From Parapristionchus giblindavisi (taxonomy: Eukaryota; Nematoda; Chromadorea; Rhabditida; Diplogasteridae), in assembly GCA_943737045.1 (NCBI GenBank), contig CALSFV010000253.1:186001-250000 (forward strand): a stretch of 64,000 nt of DNA. The letters are read 5' to 3'. Below the pieces are notes generated by a model. The model was not told where the DNA came from. It searched no databases and saw nothing but the letters and a program-made list of their open reading frames with translations. The translations under genes and the position numbers were made by a program. This document shows positions 43,123 to 54,687 of this stretch, piece after piece (within the stretch, counting starts at the first letter, position 1; every line of letters begins with the position of its first letter).

Positions 43123-43600
43123 ATGATACCTCATTTTCTAAATCTCCTTTTTGTCTTCGCGATGTTACCTGAGACGTATGTTTTTTTTAATTAAAAAAGC
43201 CTTATTCAATAGAATATGTCTGTCTATCCGTCAAAAGGGGGTTAATTTCAAACCCATAACTGATATCTGATATCGAAATTCTGTTCAGGAGCGCCGATAA
43301 GTCGTAAAACTGCGTGAAGGGCTCAACAGAAGATTCGATAGATCTGATACCTCCAGGGAAGCCGCTAGAGCAGAAGCACAAAGAATTATTGAGAAAATAT
43401 ATTTCTACTATCCGATCTTTCTTCTCCACAACCCCGAACCCCTTTGGGGGGAGATACCCTATTGACCTCTTGATAAAACGTGTTTAAATCATAAATCAAA
43501 AAATCCGATCTTATCCCATTGTCCGGTGTATAACTGGATGTGCAGTATCTCACCTGAATGATTTGGACAATATTATTCATTTTGGATGCTACATTCACAG
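43123..43600 (+). pseudogene. Cysteine-rich family member C, broken
   Basis: Exon 1, 43123-43175, is intact (MIPHFLNLLFVFAMLPE). Exon 2 begins at 43289 after CTGTTCAG but reads GAT AAG TCG TAA where relatives have TAC or ATG-TCG-TAC. About 90 nt are inserted near 43425-43510, flanked by repeats of ATCCGATCTT. After the insertion the frame resumes as IVRCITGCAVSHLNDL and FGC, then the sequence diverges at the exon end. No exons 3-5 follow. The TAA, the insertion and the missing 3' half make this a clear pseudogene between B and D. Confidence 0.7.
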
Positions 43601-43639
43601 TGCTATTAGAACAAACGTGAACGACTTTTATTTTCATGG

Positions 43640-45090
43640 ACATCGTCACTCGAATTGCCGTAATTTAGCTACCGTATCTTTAGTGTTGTGACGAAGTTCA
43701 CAGCAAATCTGTACAACTTATGCTGTTCATAGATTCCCTTTTTGTCACTACACAAAGTAATTTGCATATTATTTCGTAAAATGTCTCTGACATTATTCTC
43801 CATTCACTTCTTCTCATCCCTCGTCTTCACTCCGGTTGGTTCAAGTACTTAATCGATCTCTCCCACGTTAGTTCAGCCTCTGTAATAGCGGGGCAACAAG
43901 GGGGAAGGGCGAATCCCGTTTACTTGAGTTGGATGTAATATAAAGAGGGCGAGGCGGATGCCAGTCGGGTTTGGTGTGCTGCATTAGAGAGGGTGTCCGT
44001 GCGAGAAGGCATCTATTTATTCTCTCTGTCACACTCTCCGCCGCGCGATCAAACCTGTCTGAGGTGTGCCGCTTTAACTAATGATCTATAGTCTCACATT
44101 TATGAGATTGTGAAAACACACCAAGCCGCACACCACAGTGTTGGTAAAGTCGCCTCAGCGTATCTATTGCCCCGCTATTCCCATGTTTCTCTCATTTTGA
44201 ACTAACGTGTTCCCAGTTCATTATTCTCGCTCCGCATGTTCTCTCCTTCGTAAATTGTGAGTTGCCAGGGCGCAAAGTCGGATGATAACAATTTGCATAT
44301 GAGACGCTAGCGATAATGAGTAGACAAAGTATAAAAATGGTTATCATTCAGTATGTTCATCAGTTCTCTAGATATATAGCACACTCACGGCAAATTCTCT
44401 CAGAGATAGGTTGTCTAACTGGACAACCATAGAGAAAGGTTAGCTTACTCCAAACTCTCTCAAAAAGACACGTTATATAATACTCTCTCGCTCAAGATTG
44501 TAACGGGGACTGGAGTAAGCTAACTAAGTTCTCTCACGTTTGAGATAACGTTTCTCTAACTGTCGCGTAACCTATGGCTCAAATATGAGAGAGTTTGCCG
44601 TCAGTGTAGAGATCTTATTTAGAGTTTGTGCGTGTAGACAAAGATTAGTTGTATAATCTAATGCTCTCAGTTTTTATGATCACTCTTTAAAAAAGGAGAC
44701 CCTTGAGTTTTTGCTTGGCTGACTCCCGCAACCTTAAACAGGGGCTATAATGTTTATACTGTATTGAATTTAGCGGGAGGGACAATGAAAAATTGAGAGA
44801 GTCAATTAAGGAAATCGGAAATTCACTCTCTATATGTCTTCAAAATTGTATTTTCAATGCGCATAACAAGCTTCAAACATGTCATCAAGCAATATGAAAT
44901 ATGTTTTTGTGATGAATCTCTATCAATCTACCGAAACAGTCTTATTACGAAAAAACTCCAGGGTCTTCATCTTTAACGTATTCTATGATATCATTGAACT
45001 ATACACCTTCTGAAATGTTAGAATTTCTTTATTCCTCTCAAAATTCATTTGTATTCTCAGTTTAAGTCATGATCATTACAGTAAGACTCC
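43640..45090. repeat. Repeats between genes C and D
   Basis: 43900-44165 is the uninterrupted form of the repeat split by a foldback at 37262-38420. 44166-44370 is the duplicated flank. 44380-44600 is a palindromic small element with CTCTCAGAGATAGG and AACGGGGACTGG blocks shared with 2220-2350. 44685-44960 matches 26735-26890. 45000-45090 is the leader shared with genes B and C. Confidence 0.5.
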
Positions 45091-45093
45091 AAG

Positions 45094-48000
45094 ATGATAC
45101 CTCAGTTTCTAACTCTCCTTTTTGTCTTCTCAATGTTCCCTGAGACGTAAGATTTTTTTAAAATTAAATAGCGTTTTTCTATAGAATGTGTCGGTCTATC
45201 CGTTTAAATGGGGCGTTAATTTCAAACCCATAACTGATATCCGCTTCGATATTTCTGTTCAGACGCTCCGATAAGTCGTACACCTGCGTGAAGGGATCAA
45301 CAAAATATGCGTGGGAAATACTGAAAAGAGATGTGATCCATCACATAAAAGGAAAAGATCAGACGAAGTTAGATCAGGAATACACAGAAATATTGAGAAA
45401 TTTGTTTAAAACTATCCGATCTTTTCCCACTGTCCAGTGTAAAACTGGATGTGCTGATCTGAGTGATTCGGACCGTTATATTCACTTGGGATGCAATGAA
45501 GTAAGTTCTCGGCACAAGCATTTAAAGAGAGAGTAACCTCACTCAATAGTCTCTTCGACGCGCAATGCTCTCTCGTCGTTAGAGAACAGATAAATAGTGT
45601 GTGCTAGGGTTGCAGGAACGAGGGCGAATAATTCGTGCCCCTTGTCAGTCGCTTCCCTTCTCTCTCGGCAATTCGTTTGAGACTCGCCCTCTCTCCCCTT
45701 CCCTTCGAAGAATTCGACACACCTGCCAGACGGAACGAATAGTTCGGGACAGACTCTCTCGATTCTTATCTCGTCCCTGCCTCCTCTCCCTCCGCCTCGC
45801 CCCCACGTTTGAAGAGATGGCTAATTCCTCTCGCATCTGAGAGCTTAGCAGTCAACAGCAAAGTTGTAGCTCACATCATCCCCCTTCTGATTCAATTTTG
45901 AAAAAGTCGATACGATAACCACGAACAAAATGACATCCGTTCTACGAATTCAGGGAGAAATTTGAATTATTCACTGTAGCCATGAATCTTATTCCATTAC
46001 TCGGTCTTACTCCACATTGCTTTATCATTCTTTACAGAAGTAATTACACAAAAACAAAAACAAGTAAATGGGAAGAGAAAGTCACGAAAAAAATGCATAT
46101 CTACTCTAGTCTAATCTGAACAATAACATTTCAAAATATTGAAATGAACAATATTTCAAAATGTATCAGATGGGAGTGATCGTCAAGCAGAATGACTTCC
46201 GCTTAGAGGAGGAGGTGATGGGAGAGCTAGAGGAAGAGGAGGAGCGAGAGATGGAAGACGAGAGAGAAGAAGACGAGGTCGATGCGAATGGAAACAAGAT
46301 CGATCTCACTCTGGACGTAGAGGAAAGCGAGTCGAGTGACGCCGAAGCCTAGCTTACTCGTTGTTCGTGTTGTTGTTGTACAGATTAGACTAGAGTAGAT
46401 AGGCATTATTTTTCATGACTTTCTCTGACCATTTACTTGTTTTTGTTTTTGTAATTTCAGATTAGACTAGGTAGATAGGCATTATTTTTCGTGACTGTCT
46501 CTTCCCATTTATTTGTTTTTGTTTTTGTGTAATTACTTCTGTAAAATTCAAATTTGAATAATTCAAATTGTGAATAATTCAAATTTCTCCCTGAATTCGT
46601 AGAACGGATGTAATTTTGTTCGTGGTTATCGTATCGACTTTTTCAAATTTGAATCAGAAGGGGGATGATGTGAGCTACAACTTTGCTGTTGACTGCTAAG
46701 CTCTCAGATGCGAGGGGAATTAGCCATCTCTTGAAACGTGTCTCATTGGGGGACGAGGCGGAGGGAGAGGAGGGAGGGTCGAGAAAGGATACGAGAGAGT
46801 GAGAGAGACCGAATTATTCTGTCCCGAACTATTCGTTCCGTCTGGCAGGTGTGTCGAATTCTTTGAAGGGAAAGGGGAGAGAGGGTGAGAGATGGGAAAG
46901 GAGTGCGAATAATTCGAATTCGAATTCGAACCGGCAACCCTACTGTGTGCAATGAAGAGGCCATTGAGTGAGGTTACGCTCCCTTTAAGCTGATTGAAGC
47001 CTTCTGCTATTTTTAAGCTGAAATCATTAAAAAAGTAGCCAACCATAGCCAAAATGAATTTCCATGTATAGAGAGAGAGACCTTGCGAGATAGTAGGTAG
47101 ATCAGAGAGAGAAAGAGGAGGCAAGTGAGGGAAAATTGGGAGGCTCATCGAAAATTTCTGTGTTTAGCAGCTATGTAGTAACAAGGCAATTAGACATGTA
47201 CTTTTTATATTATTGCTATATTATTGCTTTTTTTTCAAAATTTACGATATTATTGTTTTTTTAAAAATTCCTTTCTTATCATTATGCATCGTCAACTTAT
47301 GAAATATCACAAATCAAGTGTTTCATTTTCGAAAGGGAGTGTTGATAACTAGGGTTGGCTATAATGCACACCGCATTGCGGGCCCGCAATGCTTTGAGAG
47401 GCCGTAACCTAGGACGGAGAGGTGGGGAGCGATTGTGGGCCCGCCATACCATTGCGGGCCCGCAACGTCCTTTTACTCCAATCTAATCCCTATCCGTTAC
47501 TATAAAGAGCGATTGCGGGCCCGCTATCGCTCCCCTCCCCTGCCTCCGAGGTTGCATGCCCGCAATGATTTTACTAAAAATTGCGGGCCCGCAATCACTA
47601 GCAATCGAGAGTCAAAGCCATTGCGGGACCGCAACCCCCGAATATCCAACTCTATTGATAACGCAGATATTCGTTTGAAATTTACGATGCCCTCTGATTA
47701 AATGCACTGCGAACAAAACATATTATAACTTTTTTCTTCTCATACATATCTACAAAATGAATACAAATGAATGAATGAATGAAATATTAATAATAATAAT
47801 AATATTTATTTCCTTATGCGATTAAAAGAGATGAACGAAATTGATAGATGGAGAATAAATAAATTAATAAGGGAATGCGTGTAGCTGCAATAACTGGATC
47901 ACAGCATTGGGGGTTGGGGGGGGTATGGAAATTTTAAAGGTGGCGTCCCACGAATATTTTCGTGAATAAACTGTGAAGACAGGATGGCAGCAAAAGTCAT

Positions 48001-48950
48001 ATAAGTCACCACATACTATTTCTTTTGTAATGATTCTGCGTATTGATTGACATAATCACGATTGAACGATGTTCAATAGTGCAGGGAATGGAGAAAGAGA
48101 GATGGGAAGGGGCCTAATGAGAGGGCAAAGGTTGAGAGCCGGTCGTAAACTGAACATAAACACACTTTTTACTTACAGTATATGTATGAGGGGGCTCTTT
48201 CCCATCGTGGTAGGAGCCAATGATTCTTTTCGTGATTCCCCATCTTTAATGGGTTTTAAAGGGGGAACTCAACCATGACACCATGATCCCTCTCTTTAAC
48301 GATAAAGAGAAGTATTATTGCAGGACATGAAGGGCATACAAGAAGCAACTGCATGTTACGCAGAGTAAGTGAAAAGAAATTGTCTCTTTTTTTCATTGGA
48401 AATACATGTAAATTCATCATTTTGTAATGTACTTTTATGAATCATTTGCGCTTTCGAAAACTATGCTAAAATTACCTTGATTGTGACCTTCATTGATTCC
48501 TAATATTGACGATTCATTTGTTTTCAGTAGATGCAACGACATATCTGAAGACTACTGCAAACGGATAAAAGAGGATCCTGACTCGAAGAGCGTCTATGAA
48601 TATGCTTGTGGTTCGTTTGATTGCATTATACCATTGATGAAAATTCTTCTCTTATTCATTATGCGCACCAGGGGTGGGCGTAAAATGAAATTTTACGGAT
48701 CCGTCAAAAACGTAAAATTTACGGTTTCGAAATCTGAAAAATTCCGTAATCCGTGAATCCTTTGAAATGTTTGTAATTTTACATTTCTTTGTCAAAACAT
48801 TAGTAATCTACGCAAAGATTAGCACTAAATGATATCGTCAATTGCAGTGGTGTCCAGTGGATCTGCTTATCGGCTTTCATCCGTAGTAATCATATCGGCT
48901 GCGATCATCGCATTGACTCTATGAATATTCGATTGTCGTGCCAAATATAA
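45094..48950 (+). CDS. Cysteine-rich family member D (five-exon model)
   Basis: Exons: 45094-45146 (MIPQFLTLLFVFSMFPE), 45263-45500 (YTCVKGST, TVQCKTGC, LGCNE|GTAAGT), 48324-48364 (41 nt, ACYAE), 48528-48614 (RCNDISEDYC to YACGS, donor GGTTC|GTTTG), 48848-48950 (VQWICLSAF to LSCQI, TAA). Phases agree throughout, giving 173 residues. Exons 4 and 5 are the same length as in gene B. Intron 2 is 2.8 kb and contains a composite foldback with its own open frame, the AG-rich repeat, a GCGGGCCCGC cluster and a TTTAAAGG fragment. Reading past the last donor would stop at 48756 inside a CAGGG-type repeat. Compared with B, exon 2 is seven codons longer. Probably functional and secreted; function unknown. 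Confidence 0.72.
45518..46995. mobile_element. Composite foldback in intron 2 of gene D with a coding loop
   Basis: The outer ends (about 45518-45600 and 46945-46995) are the two halves of the small foldback family seen at 27786-27906. Into its loop a second palindrome is inserted: GTGTGCTAGGGTTGC ... GGCAACCCTACTGTGTG. Its arms (about 45605-46130 and 46400-46940) share ACGAATAGTTCGGGACAG, GTAGCTCACATCATCCCCC and GATACGATAACCACGAAC in inverted order. The right arm has an extra partial tandem copy (46400-46520). The loop carries the acidic frame at 46161-46352. Confidence 0.65.
46161..46352 (+). CDS. Acidic open frame in the foldback loop, probable captured host exon
   Basis: A TATCAG acceptor-like site at 46170 is followed by an open frame to TAG. 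The peptide starts GVIVKQNDFRLEEEV, has a Glu/Asp-rich middle (GELEEEEEREMEDERE) and ends NKIDLTLDVEE, then SESSDAEA. It is GC-richer than its AT-rich surroundings, has no stop over 60 codons and ends like the C-terminus of a nuclear or chromatin-type protein. I could not match it to a family. The likely origin is a host gene's last exon captured by a transposon. It might equally be low-complexity sequence that happens to be open. Confidence 0.4.
   Translation: MYQMGVIVKQNDFRLEEEVMGELEEEEEREMEDEREEDEVDANGNKIDLTLDVEESESSDAEA
47030..48320. repeat. Repeat block in intron 2 of gene D
   Basis: 47030-47150 is the AG-rich 'gtagccaacca' repeat. 47350-47640 is an element with repeated ATTGCGGGCCCGCAAT palindromes (see findings). 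47790-47815 is a (TAA)n tract. 47936-48060 is a left fragment of the TTTAAAGG family. The frame 48069-48278 is not supported. Confidence 0.5.
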
Positions 48951-48959
48951 ATGATTGCA

Positions 48960-49580
48960 CTGAATCCGTTTCTCATTACAAATTTAACATAACATTGCAC
49001 AATTGTTTATACATAAATGATTGTAAAGGTAAAGGTAAAGGTACAACCCATTATTCAAGGCGCTGCGGTTAATCACTGCTAGGCCAGCGATATTTCAAGG
49101 CCAATTCAGTCCGGACGGCCTAATCTCTTCTTCGGACCTTCTTTACCGCATGATCTAGTCACTACCAATTCCCCTTTCGGGCGCCTTGGTGAGGCGGAGG
49201 CGGTGAAACGAAATGAAATGATCGTATGCACTGAAATTAGATTCTAAGACACGTACAGTATCCGTCATTCGATATAAAGCCCTCAGCAGAATCACTGACG
49301 CGACGACCTCAATAAACCGTAATATGATGGGTTGAACACCCGAAACGCGTCTGACCGATACATTAATATGATCCAACTCTTCGTTTACTTATGGCATAAC
49401 CAAGTATAATACTAACAAAACGTAATGTCGTAATAAGTATACAATTGCTATTCCCTCTTGTTGTGATGAAAAAAAATGAAAAAAATAAAGAAAGAAAGCA
49501 TTGGTGTTTTCCTCAAATCGGGATAATTGTTTTCATTGCTTTGGGTCCAGAAATATTCGATGCCCCCCCCAAACATCATT
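48960..49580. other. Intergenic, possible retroposon fragment
   Basis: 49028-49200 starts with repeated GGTAAA units and contains GGTAAAGGTACAACCCATTA, which resembles 1293-1320 (GGTAAAGGTACAACCCGTTA). A LINE or SINE fragment is possible. Nothing else is recognised. Confidence 0.35.
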
Positions 49581-49586
49581 TTCCAG

Positions 49587-49935
49587 ATTAAAGGTGGGGC
49601 CTCGCGCATATTTTCTTGAGCAAACTGTGAAGCCAGAAAGATAGCAAAAGATATTCTGTATACCACGCATATATAATTTTATGCTGATATAGCTTATTGA
49701 TCTCTAGAACCATGAATGAATCATGCTTGATAGTAGGCAAAGGCTCGAAATTTTGAAAATAGGATAGTTCGGCAATTGGTTTCGTACCCGCGACGTTATA
49801 CTAACTAGTCAGCACTTTTACCACTGCGCTAAGATGTTCAATGCTAATTTCTTGCATACCAGTTATCTCATGCATAACCGATATGTTTTTTTTTCATTTG
49901 CATAAACATTCGAGGGCCGCCATCTTTAATGGTCA
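49587..49935 (-). mobile_element. TTTAAAGG-type element with tRNA-like box
   Basis: From ATTAAAGGTGGGGCC to GGGCCGCCATCTTTAAT, a full-length but diverged relative of 5304-5651. The tRNA-like part on the minus strand (49757-49835) has lost a good box B (GGGTACGAAACC). Confidence 0.6.
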
Positions 49936-49939
49936 AAGT

Positions 49940-51050
49940 AGAAAACGTGAATCGTATAATTATTCCTGTTATGGCGCAAGAATGGAGATGGGAAGAAAAT
50001 CTACAGTTAACTAGGTCTTTTTTTCGTTTGAATAGTGAAGGTTGGAGAGGAATCTTCTAGCTTCCACAGATCTTCTACATGTGAAATTGCCTTGCTATTA
50101 TCTGATCAACATAGAAACTTTCTATCACTCCCCCATCCATTTCCAGATACATGGTGAACGAATAAACAAATGTATAGTATACGGTCAATAGCGATCTGCT
50201 TCCATCGTCAATATCTGAGTAGAACGAAGAGATTATAACACGCAAGCAAGTCGAAATGCACAACGCTGGCACTAAGTTAAATGAGAGCCGATGAATAATA
50301 TAATCAACGGGGTGACAACCATTTGCTTACTTTGCCTGTTCATTATCACGTGTCTTTCATATGCAAATGATTTTCTTTTGCGGAGTTCCATTCTAGTGTA
50401 TTTTGTGAAATAATATACACTAGAATGGAACTCAAATAATATACACTAGAATGGAACTAATAATACAATGTTTCCAAATACAAAATTTCCAACACGAAAT
50501 AATATCCGCAAAAACAGGTTCTTGAGTAAAACGATTTCGCGGGGTCAATGAAAAGTGCGGGAAATGCAAATTTGAATGGATTACGGCATCCTTCGCACGG
50601 ACGGGACAAAGGCGGGCCAACAAATTGCCGCACGCCACCGCGCGTTTAAGGAACATCCTAATTCGCAGATCCGAACTTCGGAAATTATTTTGTTTCTTCA
50701 AAATGTTGTATTTTCATGAATTTATTTTGCTGAAATCTTTGATGAGGGCGAACACTGAAGCAATCTAAATTGTATTGGAAAAAATAGAGAAGAAATAAGA
50801 GTATATGCAATACGAGGTTTGCTAAATGAAGTGAAAAGTCCTATATTTCCTTATGTCACATAATCTCTGTGAATACGACTTTTATTAACATTTTGCATAT
50901 TCAAATAACTTACAGACCTATGGTTCCGTCTGTCTTGCTGACAACAGCTTTCAGATAGCTATCACGACTACGAAATTAATTATTTTAGCATTTATTCAGT
51001 ACGATTTGTTTCACAACTAATGAAATGTCTCAAAAATCTTTTAGAAAGAT
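49940..51050. other. No supported gene; one small hairpin repeat
   Basis: 50389-50458 contains three copies of an ACACTAGAATGGAACT unit, the first inverted, able to form a hairpin. The frames at 50075-50272 and 50432-50701 have no splice or homology support. Confidence 0.4.
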
Positions 51051-51065
51051 GTGTCATGAGGCAAC

Positions 51066-51167
51066 ATGAATCATGTCGAGGAGGCATTTAGGGATGAAAT
51101 CGTAGATAATGATAAATACCAGATTATAGACAACGACAACGATGACATTGGACATCCAAATATCCAT
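51066..51167 (+). CDS. Candidate acidic first exon
   Basis: ATG opens 34 codons (MNHVEEAFRDEIVDNDKY..., ending DDIGHPNIH) up to a CAT|GTAAGT donor. It is acidic and lacks cysteines. No downstream exon was identified. About 51390-51510 is a diverged repeat of 14050-14180. Support is only the start, donor and composition. Confidence 0.3.
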
Positions 51168-51558
51168 GTAAGTATGATAGATCATACTGCTTTTGTGCTT
51201 GCTTTCATGTGACATTATCAATAACAGTGATTAGATCAGTCAAAATATTTTTTGGTTAAAATAATGCAAATATGCAAACTTGATCGTAAAATCGTACATA
51301 CTGGGATTTTTATTTTAGTTTTATTATATCGTTAACATTTCTGTGTAATCAATGGCGTAATGTTCTGATTATCGTGTAAAGCTCAGCGAATTAGGAAAAA
51401 ATCATTTATATTTGACACGATGATCGAATATTTATACGATGAATGCGTTAATCAGGACTGAAATAATGATTACCGATGAAAGAAGATAAGTAGAACCACT
51501 CGACCCTGCAAGAAGATCTAATTATAGATTGGTTATTCTATGCAATTGGTAATGTGCT

Positions 51559-51823
51559 TTTTTAAAGGTGGAGACCCGCGAATGTTCATGCAAATCTCTT
51601 GATTCTCGCTTATGAAGTGTCTATTGATATGCAATAAGATAGAGTGATCAATCATCATTTCGTTAGCGTAGTGGTAAGACTTCTGACTAGATAGCGCATG
51701 GTCGTGGATTCGAATCCTATTGCCGAACTTTCTTATTTTCAAAAAGCGCGCCTTTGCCTGCGATTGCAAGCATGATTCATTCCTCATTCTAGAAATCAAT
51801 AAGCTGAATTAGCATTAAGAGAG
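51559..51823 (+). mobile_element. TTTAAAGG-family copy with tRNA-like head, plus orientation
   Basis: Begins TTTTTAAAGGTGGAGACCC. 51655-51727 has box A TTAGCGTAGTGGTAAG and box B GTGGATTCGAATCC, and the flanks pair partly like an acceptor stem (TTCG / CGAA). Almost identical sequence is at 59516-59700. Confidence 0.6.
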
Positions 51824-53637
51824 TCTGTCTGAGGGAACTCACATATGAGATGACATAGCGAAAAATAAATTTTTCAGTTTGATGTGGAATAAAATAGTGC
51901 ACTGCCAGGCGACCTCAGCCACACATATGAGAAAGTTTGATTTTGTGTCTGAAGGTTACTGTAGGCGAAAATGTTCGGTAGGTCAAAAAAATTATTTCGG
52001 CTCCCAAGCATCCGATGGGCTCGGGAGTGGTGCCGATCGATTCCTTGTGTGAATACAACCAACTTTTACTCAGACTTTTTAATTAGGACTTCGAAGAATC
52101 GAGTTATTATGAAAATAAACATTTGAAAATTAATTACTATACGACGGTTCTCTAGAAGTAAAAAAAATAAATTTACTTAAAACGTTCTACATTTAATAAC
52201 CAACCTTATATTAAAATATGAAGGCAAAAAAAACCTGTCAACGATAGTGCACCATAGCAAAATACGACAGCAACTAATAAAAAAACTCACTTCACGATAT
52301 TCTTTTTTGATGTATTTGTCATACTGTATGCGCATCTTTTCACGGCTTTGTACCCGGCTTCCATGATAAGTGATTTATGTTGTTTTTATACGATTTTTAC
52401 TTAAAAATAAAACACACGATAGTGAAAAAGATTTAAAAAAATGAATCGAGCAAGAATAAATCTATTAATTAGGTCGGGCATAGAGCCGTGAATAACGCTT
52501 CATCAAAAGATTATCGTGAAGTGAGTATTTTCTGAGTTTCTGTCGTATTTTTCTATTGTGTTCATAACTCCCATCTTATTTTGTCTTCAAATTTTAATAT
52601 AAGGTTAGTTATTTTTAAAAAGAGAAGTACGAATCGAGGCGGCACTTCTTCGGTTTCTCCGGTTCTGTCCAGAGCTCTCCCATCTTGAGGAGAGCTCGGG
52701 GAGCATTTCGCCCCGTGGACATCGTCCTCCCAGTGAGGACGACCGCTCCATTAGATCCAAAAGATCGAAGTGGGGGACAGGGGGGGGGGGGGGGTGGACG
52801 GTTGAGGGGGGAGGTCGGGGGTGTGGGTGGCCAGAAACCGAAGAAGTTCATAAATCGATTCTTCGTTCGAATACAACCCACTTTTACTCCAACCATATTA
52901 GAAAAAAAGCTGGGAGTTATGAACACAATAGAAAAATACGACAGAAACTCAGAAAATACTCACTTCACGATAATCTTTTGATGAAGCGTTATTCACGGCT
53001 CTATGCCCGACCTAATTAATAGATTTATTCTTGCTCGATTCATTTTGTTTTTAAAATCTTTTTCACTATCGTGTGTTTTATTTTTAAGTAAAAATCGTAT
53101 AAAAAACAACATAAATCACTTATCATGGAAGCCGGGTACAAAGACGTGAAAAGATGCGCATACAGTATGACAAATACATCAAAAAAGAATATCGTGAAGT
53201 GAGTTTTTTTATTAGTTGCTGTCGTATTTGCTATGGTGCACTATCGTTGACAGGTTTTTTTGCCTTCATATTTTAATATAAGGTTAGTTATTAAATGTAG
53301 AACGTTTTAAGCAAATTTAGTTTTTTACTTCTAGAGAACCGTCGTATAGTAATTAATTTTCAAATGTTTATTTTCATAATAACTCGATTCTTCGAAGTCC
53401 TAATTAAAAAAGTGATCTGAGTAAAAGTTGGTTGTATTCACACAAGGAATCGATCGGCACCACTCACGAGTCCATCGGATGCTTGGGAGCCGAAATAATT
53501 TTTTTGACCTACCGAACATTTTTGGCTACAGTAACCTTCAGACACAAAATCAAACTTTCTCATATTTTATTCCACATCAAACTGAAAAATTTATTTTTCG
53601 CTATGTCACCTCCTCCGGTCAGAAAGTCAATTCCCTC
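51823..53637. mobile_element. 1.8-kb palindrome with G-rich centre
   Basis: The arms match in inverted order over about 750 nt (shared TGGAATAAAATA, AAGCATCCGATGG, CGAAGAATCGAGTTATTATG, CATACTGTATGCGCATC, AGGTCGGGCATAGAGCCG). The inner 52640-52850 is GC-rich, not self-complementary over most of its length, and contains a 14-G run near 52782-52795 followed by several shorter G tracts. The left arm alone recurs at 59700-59862. No transposase is visible. Confidence 0.7.
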
Positions 53638-53639
53638 AC

Positions 53640-54139
53640 AAGGGAATCCTTTCACCTTGCGGAAACCAACCCAGATGAAAATTTGCACAGGCATTGTTGA
53701 AATCAATAGAAAATGATATGTGAAGTCGAAAAATGCAGCAGGGCAATACCCGAGCCGAAGGATCTATCCAAACTTGGTCAAACTTGGCGCGCATTCGCCG
53801 CCAACAATCTGAATTAATCGTCCCTATCTCTGAATAAAGGTATCAACTTGATTGGTGAATGCAGTGGAAAGTGGCTCGTACATTACAGACAAAAAGATTC
53901 CGAAAATATTGCATCAACGCGATTGTACTAAGAAACTGCACCACCAATAAGGTTTCTCTTATTGCTTCGAAATGCGGCGAATGCGCGCTAAGTTTGACCA
54001 AGTTTTGATAGATGCTGCGGCTCGGGTATTGCCCTGCTGCATTTTTCGACTTCATGTATCATTTTCTATCGCCTTCAACAATACCTGTGCCAATTTTCAT
54101 CTGGATTGGTTTCCGCGAGGTGAAAGGATTCCCTTGTCA
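53640..54139. mobile_element. CAAGGG foldback, second close copy
   Basis: Ends CAAGGGAATCCTTTCACC and GGTGAAAGGATTCCCTTG. Sequence is nearly the same as 40662-41162 over both arms, suggesting recent activity. It abuts the right end of the 1.8-kb palindrome. Confidence 0.7.
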
Positions 54140-54230
54140 GACATGCTCTCCTAAATAAATGGTCTACAGTATCTAGAATAACTTTTTCCAACTTTGTTCA
54201 CAGTTTGTTCTCGAAAATATTCGCTGGAGT

Positions 54231-54455
54231 CCACCTTTAAAGGTGGAGTCCGACGAATATTTTCGTGAACAAACTGTGAAGACAGAAAGATAACAAAAGA
54301 TATTCTGCATTCCGTACAAATTAATTTATGCTAATTCAGCTTTTTGATCCCTAGAATAATTTCTTGATTTTCTTGCATATGATTTATCCCTTGCATAACT
54401 GATATGTTATGCATTTGCATAGACATTCGAGGGCCTTCATCTTTAATTCGATTAT
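54231..54455 (+). mobile_element. TTTAAAGG-family copy, internally deleted
   Basis: AAAGGTGGAGTCCGACG to GGGCCTTCATCTTTAAT. The tRNA-like segment is missing. A short inverted left end lies just before it (54167-54235), so two copies meet head to head. Confidence 0.6.
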
Positions 54456-54687
54456 TATTTTTGTTCCATTTTATATCTCATCCTCTCACAGCTCACCCCT
54501 CCCCAATTTCCTGAAGCCTCCCCGATTTGCAAAAACCTCCTTCTACCTTTGCTATATTCAATAATTTTCTCCAATGAACCTGTTGATGGAACAGAAAGAA
54601 AAGGGAAGATAGTAACTACTGATTACTGGATTAATCATTATTAACTATTTTCTCTATATTATTATCATTTATAGACTTGATGATAGT

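Noticed and set aside
51655..51727. Functional tRNA
   Set aside because: Partial acceptor pairing and good boxes, but the same sequence occurs inside several TTTAAAGG elements and the anticodon arm is poor.
52615..52926. Proline-rich 103-codon frame in the centre of the 1.8-kb palindrome
   Set aside because: The proline run is the complement of the G tracts and the ends run into the arms; no independent support.
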